In this document: one piece after another, positions 33,025 through 40,716 of the stretch
Layout of the letters: each line of letters starts with the position of its first letter
Position numbering within the stretch: the first letter of the stretch is position 1
Origin: Planctomyces sp. SH-PL62
GTDB taxonomy: Bacteria > Planctomycetota > Planctomycetia > Planctomycetales > Planctomycetaceae
Direction: 5' to 3'
Length of the DNA stretch: 40,716 bases
NCBI GenBank assembly: GCA_945893045.1
Contig: CAMDEA010000004.1
Location: forward strand, 1 to 40,716
Translations under genes and position numbers: made by a program
Notes under the pieces: model-generated
Databases searched by the model: none
The model's input: only the letters and a program-made list of their open reading frames with translations
Told to the model about the DNA's origin: nothing

Positions 33025-33945
33025 ATGTTTGCATTTCGTCAGTCATTGTCCCGGTACGTGATCACGGGACTTGCCTTATTCACTCTCGCGAACAGTCCGC
33101 TCGCGTCAGAAGCTCAAGACAAGGCTGCGCCGGCGAAGGGCGCGAAGCTTGCGGAGCCGATCGCGCAAGGCCAGCGCATTTTCACATGCGGGCACAGCTT
33201 TCATGTCTGGGTTCCGGGGATTGTGGCTGACTTGGCGAAGATGGCGGAGATTCCCCAGCATACTCAAGTCGGCCTCTCGTCGATTGGCGGTTCGCGCACC
33301 ATTCAACATTGGGACATTCCGGAGGAGAAGAACACCGCGAAGACCGCGCTCAAGACCGGCAAGGTGGATGTGCTGACGCTGTCGCCGATCTTCCTGCCCG
33401 ATCCGGGCATCGAGAACTTCACCACGCTGGCTCTGGAACGCAACCAAGACATCCGAGTCATCGTGCAACCGATCTGGCTGCGTTGGGACATTTACGAGCC
33501 GACCACCAAGCGTCCTGCCAAAGTGGACCACAACGCCATCACGGGTGAAGAACTCCGAAAGCGACATGCTGAGCATTTCCAGAAAATGGATGAGCACATT
33601 CGCGAGCTCAATCAGAAGTACGGCAAGACCGTGTTGACTGTGGCCCCGGCTCCTCAAGCGCTCATCGCACTTCGCGAGAAGATCATCGCTGGCGAAGCTC
33701 CCGGCTTGAAAGTTCAAGAAGACCTCTTCACCGATGCACTCGGTCACGGCAAACCACCGCTGATGGCTCTGGTCGGTTACTGCAATTACGCCGTGATCTA
33801 TCGCCGCAGTCCGATCGGCCTCCCGGTCCCGGCGATTCTGAAACAGGCCAAACTCGGCGATCAAGAAGCGAGCCTCAATCGCCTGCTCCAAGAGCTGGCC
33901 TGGGACGCGGTCCTTCAGCATCCGCTCAGCGGTCTGCGACCGTAG
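33025..33945 (+). CDS. Secreted SGNH-like protein (GHSFH motif)
   Basis: I chose the ATG at 33025 (306 residues) because CAGGAG lies 8 nt upstream; a frame from 32989 has no such site. A signal peptide (about 1-30, YVITGLALFTLANSPLASEAQ) leads to GQRIFTCGHSFHVWVPGIVADLAKMAEI, which resembles the first block of SGNH-type or DUF4886 proteins, with Ser in GHS. Later segments are DVLTLSPIFLPDPGIENF and GKTVLTVAPAPQALIALREKI. The final DALGHGKPPLMALVGYCNYAVIYRRSPIG segment may hold the late His. I infer a secreted hydrolase-fold protein; the match is loose. It lies between the LRR and glycosidase genes. Confidence 0.65.
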   Translation: MFAFRQSLSRYVITGLALFTLANSPLASEAQDKAAPAKGAKLAEPIAQGQRIFTCGHSFHVWVPGIVADLAKMAEIPQHTQVGLSSIGGSRTIQHWDIPEEKNTAKTALKTGKVDVLTLSPIFLPDPGIENFTTLALERNQDIRVIVQPIWLRWDIYEPTTKRPAKVDHNAITGEELRKRHAEHFQKMDEHIRELNQKYGKTVLTVAPAPQALIALREKIIAGEAPGLKVQEDLFTDALGHGKPPLMALVGYCNYAVIYRRSPIGLPVPAILKQAKLGDQEASLNRLLQELAWDAVLQHPLSGLRP

Positions 33946-34027
33946 CTTCGTTCTCCATCGTTACTAGCCATCACGCGGAGCGATGATCCGACGCAGAAGA
34001 CGTCAACCGCCAACGGAGCGAACAGCG

Positions 34028-36796
34028 ATGTCACTCAACCGCACGCTGAAAATTCTCGGAGCCGCTGCCGGACTCTGGTGTCTGGCTGCGTCCTGGGCGC
34101 GGGCCGAGACGATTTGGATCGAGGGGGAGAAGCCCGCAAAATCCACGATGAATCGCCATCCGTGGTACGACCAAGTCAAGAAGGAGCAGCTTTCCGGTGG
34201 CGACTGGATCAGCAACTTCGATGGCAAGAAGCCGGGCGAGGCGGAGTACTCGGTCACGGCGAAGGACGGCGGCCAGTTCGAGTTCTGGGTCCGCGCGAAT
34301 CCGACCGCGACGAAGCTCTCCTATCGGTTGAACGACGCCGATTCCAAACCGATCGAGTTTGAAAAGAACGCACGCGACGGAGCCAACATCGCCGGAGACG
34401 GCAAGCTCGACCTGCGGTTCATCGCGTGGGTGAAGGTCGGCAGCGTCGAGTTAAAGCGCGGAGCAAACACGATCCGCTTCCGCATGCACAGCGACAACAA
34501 CAATCACGGCGGGTTGGATTGCTTCGTGCTCTCGACCGACCCGTTCACGCCGCGCGGGATTCTCAAGCCGGGTGAAGTCGCGAAGGGGGCGGTCTCGACC
34601 GAAAAGGATTGGTTCGCGTTCGATCCGTCGGCCGACAAGTTCGAGGCGTCGTCAGCGATTGACCTGCGGTTTCTCAACGAGAGATTTGCGGGTGAGCACG
34701 GCTTCATTGTGGCGAAGGACGGAAAGTTCGTCTTCAGTCAAAACGGTGTGCCGACTTCGGCGAAGTTAGGCTTCGCCGGCGAGCCGGTGCGCTTCTGGGC
34801 GGTCAATGGTGCGGCGGCGAAATCTCGCGACGATTTGAAACGCGAAGCGCGGCAACTGGCGAAGTACGGCGTCAATCTCGTCCGGCTGCACGGGCCGATG
34901 TTCGATAAGCGCGGCGAAGTCGATCCGGCCAAGATTCAACGCGCGTTCGATGTCGTCGAGACGATGAAGGGCGAGGGCATCTACACACACTTCTCGATTT
35001 ATTTCCCGTTGTGGCTCGATCCGCCAGCGGACCTTGAATGGATGCCCGGCTATGACGGCAAATCGCACGCCTTCGCGACGCTCTATTTCAATGCCAAGTT
35101 TCAGGAGAAGTATCGCGGCTGGTGGAAGGCATTGCTCACGACGCCCAGCCCAACCACCGGCAAGCGGCTGATCGACGAACCGGCCGTGTTCGGAGCGGAA
35201 CTCATCAACGAGGACTCGTTCTTCTTCTGGACGTTCAACGAGAAGAACATTCCCGACGCTCAGCTTCGATTGCTGGAGCAGCAATTCGGCGAGTGGTTGA
35301 AAACAAAATACGGTTCACTCGACAAAGCCTTCACCGCGTGGAAGGACCAGAAGGTCGGCCGCGATGCGCCGGCCGAGGGCCGAGTCGGCTTTCGTCCGCT
35401 GTGGAACGTCGCTCACGAACGAACGCCGCGCGATCAGGACACCGCTTGGTTCCTGACCGAAGTGCAACGTCGCTTCTACGAGGAGTCGTCGCGTTATCTG
35501 CGGAACCTCGGCTTCCAAGGGATGATCACCGCCTCGAACTGGGCCACCGCCAGTCCGGAGGTCTTCGGGCCGCTGGAGAAATTCACTTACACAACCGGGG
35601 ACTTCATCGACCGGCACGGCTACTTCGGCTGCCGTAACGAGGGGCAAAACTCTGAGTGGTCGATGCGCGACGGACACTCGTGGGTTGATCGAAGTGCGTT
35701 GAAGTTCGAGAGCGAAGAGCCGGGCAAACCGGCGTCCTTCGTGCATCCGGCGATGGACCCCAAGTACGACAACAAGCCGTCAATGATCTCCGAGACGACG
35801 TGGAACCGGCCGAACCGGCATCGCGGCGAGGCTCCGCTGTATCTCGCCGCGTTCGGAGCATTGCAGGACAGCGACTGCATCGTTCACTTCGCGAAAGACG
35901 GCGTCGATTGGTCGGTCAAGCCGGGCTACTTCATGCAGCCCTGGACGCTGACCGCTCCGACACAGTTCGGCCAGTTCCCCGCCGCCGCGCTGATCTATCG
36001 GCGCGGCCTCGTGAAGACCGGCGACGTGATGGCCGACGTGACGCTGAAGGTTGAGGACTTGCTGAACCTGAAAGGCACCCCGCTGCCGCAAGACGCCGCC
36101 TTCGACGAACTTCGCCTGAAAGACATTCCGAAAGACGAATCGTTTCAACCCGGCCAACGTATCGACCCGCTGATCCACTACGTTGGCCGCACACGAGTCA
36201 CGTTCCGTAGGACGCAAAAGCCCTTTGATCGAGTGGGCGGTGGCTTCATTCCTGCCAAAGCGCCGAACGAAAGTCCGGTGAAGCTCAAGTCGCTCGCGCC
36301 GTTCATTGACCACGCGAAGAAGCTCGTCATCAGTCAAACCGGCGAACTAAAACTCGACTGGGGCCAAGGCGTCCTAACGATCAACGCCCCCGCCGCTCAA
36401 GGAGCCAGCGGCAACCTCGCGTCCGCCGGAGAGATCAAGCTCGCGGATGTGACACTCGCGATTCCGCTCGATGTCGCACACGCGATCGTCGTCAGCCTCG
36501 ACGGCCAACCGCTGGCGACGTCGAAACGAATGCTGCTGCAAGTCATGACCGAAGAGAAGCCGACCAATTTTCGTTCCGAATCGCTGGGCGACCGCCGCCA
36601 CCGCATCACGTCCATCGGCGAGAACCCGTGGCTCGTCCACAAACTTGACGGCGTTGTTCGATTGAGACGTCCTGATGCCGGCAAACTCAAAGTCACGGCG
36701 CTCGACCCGTTCGGTCAGCCGACGTCGAACACATCTCCCGGAGACACGATTCGCCTGCGACCAGACACGCTGTATTACTCGATTGAAGTTCGGTAG
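34028..36796 (+). CDS. Secreted glycoside hydrolase, clan GH-A-like TIM barrel with N-terminal carbohydrate-binding-type domain
   Basis: I chose the ATG at 34028 (922 residues; GGAG 9 nt upstream). A signal peptide ends near ARA (about 25). Residues 28-170 read as a beta-sandwich CBM-like domain starting TIWIEGEKPA and ending CFVLSTDPF. The catalytic barrel (about 210-680) has NLVRLHGPM, then N394-E395 in AELINEDSFFFW (acid/base pair) and E589 in MISETTWNRPN (nucleophile), the spacing and context of clan GH-A. A C-terminal beta-rich part follows. The enzyme should cleave a beta-linked polysaccharide outside the cell. The exact GH family and substrate are not assigned. It clusters with a sulfatase. 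Confidence 0.85.
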   Translation: MSLNRTLKILGAAAGLWCLAASWARAETIWIEGEKPAKSTMNRHPWYDQVKKEQLSGGDWISNFDGKKPGEAEYSVTAKDGGQFEFWVRANPTATKLSYRLNDADSKPIEFEKNARDGANIAGDGKLDLRFIAWVKVGSVELKRGANTIRFRMHSDNNNHGGLDCFVLSTDPFTPRGILKPGEVAKGAVSTEKDWFAFDPSADKFEASSAIDLRFLNERFAGEHGFIVAKDGKFVFSQNGVPTSAKLGFAGEPVRFWAVNGAAAKSRDDLKREARQLAKYGVNLVRLHGPMFDKRGEVDPAKIQRAFDVVETMKGEGIYTHFSIYFPLWLDPPADLEWMPGYDGKSHAFATLYFNAKFQEKYRGWWKALLTTPSPTTGKRLIDEPAVFGAELINEDSFFFWTFNEKNIPDAQLRLLEQQFGEWLKTKYGSLDKAFTAWKDQKVGRDAPAEGRVGFRPLWNVAHERTPRDQDTAWFLTEVQRRFYEESSRYLRNLGFQGMITASNWATASPEVFGPLEKFTYTTGDFIDRHGYFGCRNEGQNSEWSMRDGHSWVDRSALKFESEEPGKPASFVHPAMDPKYDNKPSMISETTWNRPNRHRGEAPLYLAAFGALQDSDCIVHFAKDGVDWSVKPGYFMQPWTLTAPTQFGQFPAAALIYRRGLVKTGDVMADVTLKVEDLLNLKGTPLPQDAAFDELRLKDIPKDESFQPGQRIDPLIHYVGRTRVTFRRTQKPFDRVGGGFIPAKAPNESPVKLKSLAPFIDHAKKLVISQTGELKLDWGQGVLTINAPAAQGASGNLASAGEIKLADVTLAIPLDVAHAIVVSLDGQPLATSKRMLLQVMTEEKPTNFRSESLGDRRHRITSIGENPWLVHKLDGVVRLRRPDAGKLKVTALDPFGQPTSNTSPGDTIRLRPDTLYYSIEVR

Positions 36797-36850
36797 TGTC
36801 AAAGCTCGGTGACGACTTCGCGTCCAGCATTTCGCGACAGGAGCTGCGTT

Positions 36851-37390
36851 ATGGATCCCGATTATCGTGCGTTGACGGACTTTCTGGTGGGCTTGGGGAC
36901 GGACTCCGTGCCGCACACCGGAGAAAAAGGTTTTCTGGCGCATCTGATCGGCGTTCATCGCGATCTGGAAAGCTGGGGCTGCGAGCGCGATGTGTGCCGC
37001 GCGGGATTGTTCCACTCGATCTACGGCACGGAGCTCTTCCAGAAGTTCAGCTTGCCGCTGCACCGCCGCGACGAAGTCCGGCAATTGATCGGCGAGCGGG
37101 CCGAGCGGTTGGCGTTCGTGAATTGCGTGATGGACCGTGCGTCGTTTGACCGGCTGATCTTGAGCCGTGGTCCCTATCGGATCACCGATCGAGTGTCGGG
37201 CGCAATCCTGGAGCTGGATGAGCAGGACTTTCACGACCTGTGCGTCGTTCACTTGTGCGACTGGCTGGAACAAGTGCCGCGCAGCCAGCAGTGGGACTAT
37301 CGGCGCGAGTCGTATCGAAACCTCGCCGAGCGACTGGGCGGGATTGCCAGAGAATCGTTCGACCGCGTGTACGCGCTCGCTGGTGCCTGA
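36851..37390 (+). CDS. DUF6817-like (HD-like helical) protein
   Basis: I chose the ATG at 36851 (179 residues) with AGGAG 7 nt upstream. The protein has no signal peptide. The sequence HTGEKGFLAHLIGVHRDLESWGCERDVCRAGLFHSIYGTELF places His residues (in HLIGVH and LFHSIYG) in an HD-domain-like pattern, and RRDEVRQLIGERAERLAFV follows. I recall this type as DUF6817, related to HD phosphohydrolases; that link is from memory of the pattern and not tested. Its partner genes are a glycosidase (54 nt upstream) and a sulfatase (43 nt downstream), so it may be co-transcribed with them. Function unknown. Confidence 0.65.
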   Translation: MDPDYRALTDFLVGLGTDSVPHTGEKGFLAHLIGVHRDLESWGCERDVCRAGLFHSIYGTELFQKFSLPLHRRDEVRQLIGERAERLAFVNCVMDRASFDRLILSRGPYRITDRVSGAILELDEQDFHDLCVVHLCDWLEQVPRSQQWDYRRESYRNLAERLGGIARESFDRVYALAGA

Positions 37391-37433
37391 CGAAACGCAA
37401 ACCAATCGCGGTACGAAGCGAAAGGACTGACTC

Positions 37434-38858
37434 GTGAATCAACAACGGCAGCGTCTTCAAGACGGGATCTCGCTGGCCGCGTTCGCCGCGATGAGCTTGG
37501 TTTCACTTTCGATCGTCGTTCCCGCGGCGATCCTCGCGGCGGAGACTCCGTCGTCGCGGCCGAACGTCGTGCTCATCATGGCGGATGATCTCGGCTACGA
37601 GACGATCGGCGCGAATGGCGGAACGTCGTATCGGACTCCGGTGCTCGACAAGCTGGCGGATGGGGGCGTGCGGTTCGATCAGTGTTATGTGCAGCCGCTC
37701 TGCACGCCGACGCGCGTGCAATTGATGACCGGGGCGTACAACGTCCGCAACTACATCACGTTTGGCAAGATGGACCCGGAGCTGACCACGTTCGGCAATC
37801 TTTTTCAGAGTGCCGGCTACGCGACCTGCATCACCGGCAAGTGGCAGCTTGGTCAAGATCCCGACCTACCGAAGAAATACGGGTTCGATGAGTACTGCCT
37901 GTGGCAACACACACGCCGCCCACCGCGATACGCAAACGCGGGACTGGAGATCAACGGCGTCGAGCAGGATTCCTCAAACGGCGAGTACGGTCCCGATCTG
38001 GTCAACGACTACGCCCGCGATTTCATCGTGCGGCACAAAGACAAGCCGTTCTTCCTGTATTACCCGATGATGCTGACTCACGCGCCGTATCAACCGACGC
38101 CCGACAGCAAGACGTGGGATCCACAGGCGAAAGGCGAGAACGTGAATCAGCGGCCCGAGCACTTCCGCGACATGGTCGAATACATGGACAAGCTGATTGG
38201 CCGGCTGGTCGGGACGCTCGACGAACACGGACTGCGGCGGAACACGCTGCTGATTTTCATCGGCGATAACGGAACCGGCAAAGGGACAAAGTCGCTGATG
38301 GGAGACCGCGTCGTCATCGGCGGCAAAGGGACGACGACCGCCGCCGGCATGCACGTCCCCTGCATCGTGAACTGGCCCGCCGTCATCACGACCGGCCGAG
38401 TCTGCCACGATCTGGTGGACAGCACCGACTTCCTGCCGACGACCTGCGAAGCCGCGGGAGTCAAAATTCCCGCGAGCCTGACGCTCGACGGTCACAGCGT
38501 GCTCGCACAGCTTCGCGGCGAGAATGGGAATCCGCGCGAGTGGATTTACTCGTGGTACTCGCCGCGCGGCGAGCGATTGCGCGAGTTTGCTTTTGATCAG
38601 CGCTTCAAGCTGTATCGCAACGGCGAGTTCTTCGATCTGACCGCCGACCGCGACGAGAAACATCCGCTGCCGGTCACGTCCCTGAAAGAGGACGCTGCCG
38701 CCACCGCCAAACGATTGCAGGCGGCGCTCAACGGATTCGACAACGCCCGTTCCGCCAAATTGCCTCGGCCAGAAGCGAGCGAAGCTCCCGCCGACAAGCC
38801 GACCAAGAAAGCCCAGAAGAAGGCCAACAAGAAAGGGGCCGCCACGAAAGCCCGCTGA
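37434..38858 (+). CDS. Secreted sulfatase (Cys-type, formylglycine-dependent)
   Basis: The GTG at 37434 (AAGGA 8 nt upstream) gives 474 residues. A signal peptide spans about 12-37. The family start [14 protein letters not shown] (metal ligands D51, D52) precedes the maturation motif C90-T-P-T-R94, where the Cys is turned into formylglycine. Later metal ligands lie in [11 protein letters not shown], and GKWQLGQ matches the conserved Lys region. The enzyme hydrolyses sulfate esters, probably on sulfated polysaccharides. It follows the glycosidase in the same group, a common arrangement in planctomycetes. The C-terminus ends in a Lys/Ala-rich tail ([12 protein letters not shown]), unlike most sulfatases. 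Confidence 0.95.
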   Translation: MNQQRQRLQDGISLAAFAAMSLVSLSIVVPAAILAAETPSSRPNVVLIMADDLGYETIGANGGTSYRTPVLDKLADGGVRFDQCYVQPLCTPTRVQLMTGAYNVRNYITFGKMDPELTTFGNLFQSAGYATCITGKWQLGQDPDLPKKYGFDEYCLWQHTRRPPRYANAGLEINGVEQDSSNGEYGPDLVNDYARDFIVRHKDKPFFLYYPMMLTHAPYQPTPDSKTWDPQAKGENVNQRPEHFRDMVEYMDKLIGRLVGTLDEHGLRRNTLLIFIGDNGTGKGTKSLMGDRVVIGGKGTTTAAGMHVPCIVNWPAVITTGRVCHDLVDSTDFLPTTCEAAGVKIPASLTLDGHSVLAQLRGENGNPREWIYSWYSPRGERLREFAFDQRFKLYRNGEFFDLTADRDEKHPLPVTSLKEDAAATAKRLQAALNGFDNARSAKLPRPEASEAPADKPTKKAQKKANKKGAATKAR

Positions 38859-38897
38859 ACACGATCCCGCCTCCCGACGCTGTGCCGCGCTTCGCAA

Positions 38898-40004
38898 TCA
38901 CCGCTTCGTGATCACGATCGAGGACGCCATTACGGCGAGCGCTGCGAGCGCGAACAAAAGGCTGAGGTGACCTCCGGCAGAAGTCGTGTGGGTGAGATTG
39001 GCCGTGGTCGGCTGTGACGCGTGCGATGCGTGGCCGGAGGGGATCGCGATCAAGGTTGGCTCGGAGTCGGTTGTGGAATCGCTCGCGGTGTCTGGCGAAG
39101 GCTCGGCGGTCTCGCCAAAGAGGCGCTCTTCCCAGTTCATCTCGCAGAGCAAATCGAAGCCTGGGTTTTGTTGTTTGACCTGACAGGAGCAGGCACCGCA
39201 CAGATACCGAGTCAGGTCGCTGATGGAATCGGGATCGACTTCGCGGGCGGAGAGCACCTTCAGCACTCGGCCTCGGCCGAAGACCGGGGCGAGATACGAG
39301 TCGCTCGCGAGCGGTGGTTTCGCGAAGCCTCCATGCAGCAGCTTGACGAGGGCCTGTTCGGCGCGCGAATCCGCGGAGAGCTCAACGACGGAGAACTTCA
39401 GGTGCAGTGGAATCCTGGCACGCAATTCTGAGCCGGGTTGGCCGACTCCGGGAGGCAGCTCGATTTGGTCGGCGAGGTTTTCGAGAGCTGAATCCAGTGC
39501 TGCTCTCGCGCGAGCGGCTTGCTGTTTGTCGGTGCCTCGCACGAGCAGCCAGACGACGGCGTCCCCTTGGAGCAAGCGTTGTGTGACATCGCGACGCGCG
39601 GGTGACGTCACCAGGGTGTCCAAGAAGGGATCGCTCAGACGTCCTTGCCAAACGATGGATTGCCCGGTGGTTTTTCGTGGAGTCCGTACGACGACCGACG
39701 GCAACGGAGCGTCTTTCAGCGACCGCCACAGCGCGAGCAGATCGGATGGCACGCGGTCATCCAAATCGCAGCGCACGACTTCCAGATTCACCTGGCCGCC
39801 GTTGTGGACGGCCCGGTCTTCCAGTTGATTCAGGCGTTTCGCATCCGCGTCGTTCAAGGTTCCGCGATAGAAGACGGAGACTTCAAACAAGTCGGGGGAC
39901 CAGCGCTCCAGAGCAAATCGAAACACCGGGATCGAGCACGCGGGAAGCGTTTGTGCCGACGTTAATAACGCCAGCAAAGTCACAACGATGAGCCGCAGCG
40001 ACAT
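38898..40004 (-). CDS. Secreted protein with C-terminal membrane anchor, unknown function
   Basis: I use the ATG at 40004 (368 residues); a TTG at 40013 is the only upstream option in frame. The N-terminus is a signal peptide with a lipobox-like LPAC (Cys about 23), followed by SIPVFRFALERWSPDLFEVSVF. The protein ends in a membrane helix (about 343-362, LSLLFALAALAVMASSIVI) and ITKR. The mature part includes a Cys cluster YLCGACSCQVKQQ and a Ser/Thr/Pro-rich stalk before the anchor. I do not recognise a catalytic domain. It is convergent to the sulfatase gene. The upstream leader has an anti-Shine-Dalgarno-like CACCTCCTT on this strand. Confidence 0.75.
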   Translation of the reverse strand: MSLRLIVVTLLALLTSAQTLPACSIPVFRFALERWSPDLFEVSVFYRGTLNDADAKRLNQLEDRAVHNGGQVNLEVVRCDLDDRVPSDLLALWRSLKDAPLPSVVVRTPRKTTGQSIVWQGRLSDPFLDTLVTSPARRDVTQRLLQGDAVVWLLVRGTDKQQAARARAALDSALENLADQIELPPGVGQPGSELRARIPLHLKFSVVELSADSRAEQALVKLLHGGFAKPPLASDSYLAPVFGRGRVLKVLSAREVDPDSISDLTRYLCGACSCQVKQQNPGFDLLCEMNWEERLFGETAEPSPDTASDSTTDSEPTLIAIPSGHASHASQPTTANLTHTTSAGGHLSLLFALAALAVMASSIVITKR

Positions 40005-40013
40005 GATTCGCAA

Positions 40014-40248
40014 TCCAAGGAGGTGATGAAAAACAATTCCGTGTTTTGTATTTCTCTGCTCGGCAATCGTTTGATTTCGTCTCCTGGCACGAAGATTCCT
40101 CCCGCCTCGGGCGACAGTAATAAGGATTGACGAATAAGGATTTCAGAAGGCAGAGGTTCGAATTGAACTGTCCTCACTTCTCACTTCGGCAATCCTTATT
40201 CGGCAATCCTTATTGTTCGACAGCCCCTGGAGATCGTGGCGACAAACA
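40014..40248. other. Intergenic region with repeat
   Basis: The region separates two minus-strand genes. Its main content is the repeat at 40119-40214. A plus-strand AAGGAGGTGAT at 40017-40027 is discussed under findings. No gene is called. Confidence 0.5.
40119..40214. repeat. Inverted repeat, AATAAGGATT family (copy 2)
   Basis: 24-bp arms at 40119-40142 and 40191-40214 are reverse complements with one mismatch. It lies 34 nt past the stop of the partial propeller gene. Copy 1 is at 2216-2307. Confidence 0.88.
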
Positions 40249-40716
40249 TCATTGCCCAAGGCAGAGCACTTTGCCGTCGATGGTGGCGACGAAGATGCGG
40301 CCGTAGGCGGTTGACATGCCGTCCCAAACGGGTGTGCTTTTGAATTGAACGTTGCTGACGGCTCGGCCGTCTTTCAATGAGACGGCGAACAACTGGAAGC
40401 CGAGTTTGCCTTCCAGCGCGTCGTCTTGTTTTTGGAGCTGCGCGTGAATCGCCGGGTCTTTCGCGGCGAGGCGTTCAAAGGTGTATTCCTCGTCGAGGAA
40501 ATCGGGCGGGCCGGCGTACAGCAGCGAGTCCTTGCCGAGCACCATGCTGCGGCAAAACACCGGGCTGAACTGAGTCCATTGATGCTCGAAGTGCAGGCCG
40601 CCCGGCTTCGCGTTGCCGCCAGTCGCCACCGCGGCCATTTTCGGGAACAGCACGCAGGTGCCGATGCGACCTTGTCCGGTCGGTTGGCCGTTGAGATCGC
40701 CGTCGTTCTTGTGTCC
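40249..40716 (-). CDS. PQQ-type beta-propeller protein, C-terminal part, 5' end outside window
   Basis: The frame is open to the window edge on the minus strand and ends at TGA-type stop 40249-40251 (155 residues shown). The final AYGRIFVATIDGKVLCLGQ blade and the preceding KLGFQLFAVSLKDGRAVSNVQF with TPVWDGMSTAYG match the C-terminal blades of BamB/PQQ-dependent dehydrogenase-like propellers that are common in planctomycetes. It includes FPKMAAVATGGNAKPGGLHFEHQW upstream. Function and signal peptide cannot be seen. The start codon lies beyond the window. Confidence 0.75.
   Translation of the reverse strand, partial: GHKNDGDLNGQPTGQGRIGTCVLFPKMAAVATGGNAKPGGLHFEHQWTQFSPVFCRSMVLGKDSLLYAGPPDFLDEEYTFERLAAKDPAIHAQLQKQDDALEGKLGFQLFAVSLKDGRAVSNVQFKSTPVWDGMSTAYGRIFVATIDGKVLCLGQ

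Noticed and set aside
40026..40130. A 34-aa plus-strand frame after a perfect AAGGAGG
   Set aside because: The spacing from the Shine-Dalgarno-like motif to the ATG is only about 2 nt, the frame ends inside a repeat arm, and the peptide has no recognisable pattern.
1..40716. CRISPR array or tRNA/rRNA genes
   Set aside because: No regularly spaced direct repeats of 25-40 bp, no cloverleaf and no rRNA-like stretch were seen by eye; a dedicated scan could still find a tRNA.

Overview
The window looks like chromosomal DNA from a planctomycete. The protein content points that way: a large cytochrome-type protein of the DUF1587/1595/1592/1588/1585 set followed by a DUF1552 protein, a Cys-type sulfatase, an FHA-domain protein beside a multi-pass Ser/Thr kinase, the futalosine-route enzyme MqnE, and many secreted proteins with no clear function. 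The DNA is GC-rich. Spacers are full of palindromic repeats. This assignment is inference from gene content; no rRNA or tRNA gene, CRISPR array, transposase or phage gene was seen.

Layout. (1) 1-3772, all minus strand: a chemotaxis-like signalling group (TPR-linker-receiver protein, 165-aa unknown protein, CheY-like receiver, CheW-like protein), preceded by a 51-aa small protein and followed by a MazG gene cut by the window edge. No CheA or CheB lies in the window. (2) 3805-6912, minus: an M16 zinc peptidase and a lipoprotein with a beta-propeller. (3) 7289-13008, minus: a DevBCA/MacAB-like exporter (HlyD-type adaptor, ATPase, two FtsX-type permeases), interrupted between ATPase and permease by a GxxExxY/PDDEXK-type gene sitting between two copies of an inverted-repeat element. 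(4) 13249-17175, plus: a lipoprotein, leucyl aminopeptidase (pepA), a cysteine-rich 109-aa protein, and a malate/lactate dehydrogenase-family enzyme. (5) 17336-23748, minus: a membrane protein, a kinase with a multi-pass C-terminus, an FHA protein, a coiled-coil protein, a QueD/PTPS enzyme and an SGNH-fold protein that has lost its catalytic residues. (6) 24001-38858, plus: formamidase family, MqnE, then a long run of secreted proteins (PSCyt/DUF1592, DUF1552, unknown, leucine-rich repeat, SGNH-like, a clan GH-A-like glycosidase, a DUF6817-like protein, a sulfatase) that resembles planctomycete polysaccharide-degradation loci. (7) 38898-40716, minus: a secreted protein with a C-terminal anchor, and the 3' end of a PQQ-type beta-propeller gene cut by the window edge.

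The most striking signal is not a gene. About twenty inverted-repeat elements, from at least six recurring families plus single copies, sit in spacers. Nearly all lie directly 3' of a stop codon, and in five or six cases they overlap it. None lies inside a coding region. This suggests mobile palindromic elements tolerated or used as 3' ends (terminators or mRNA-stability hairpins). The GxxExxY gene, whose stop codon is inside one of these repeats, is the best candidate for an under-described gene-plus-repeat unit.
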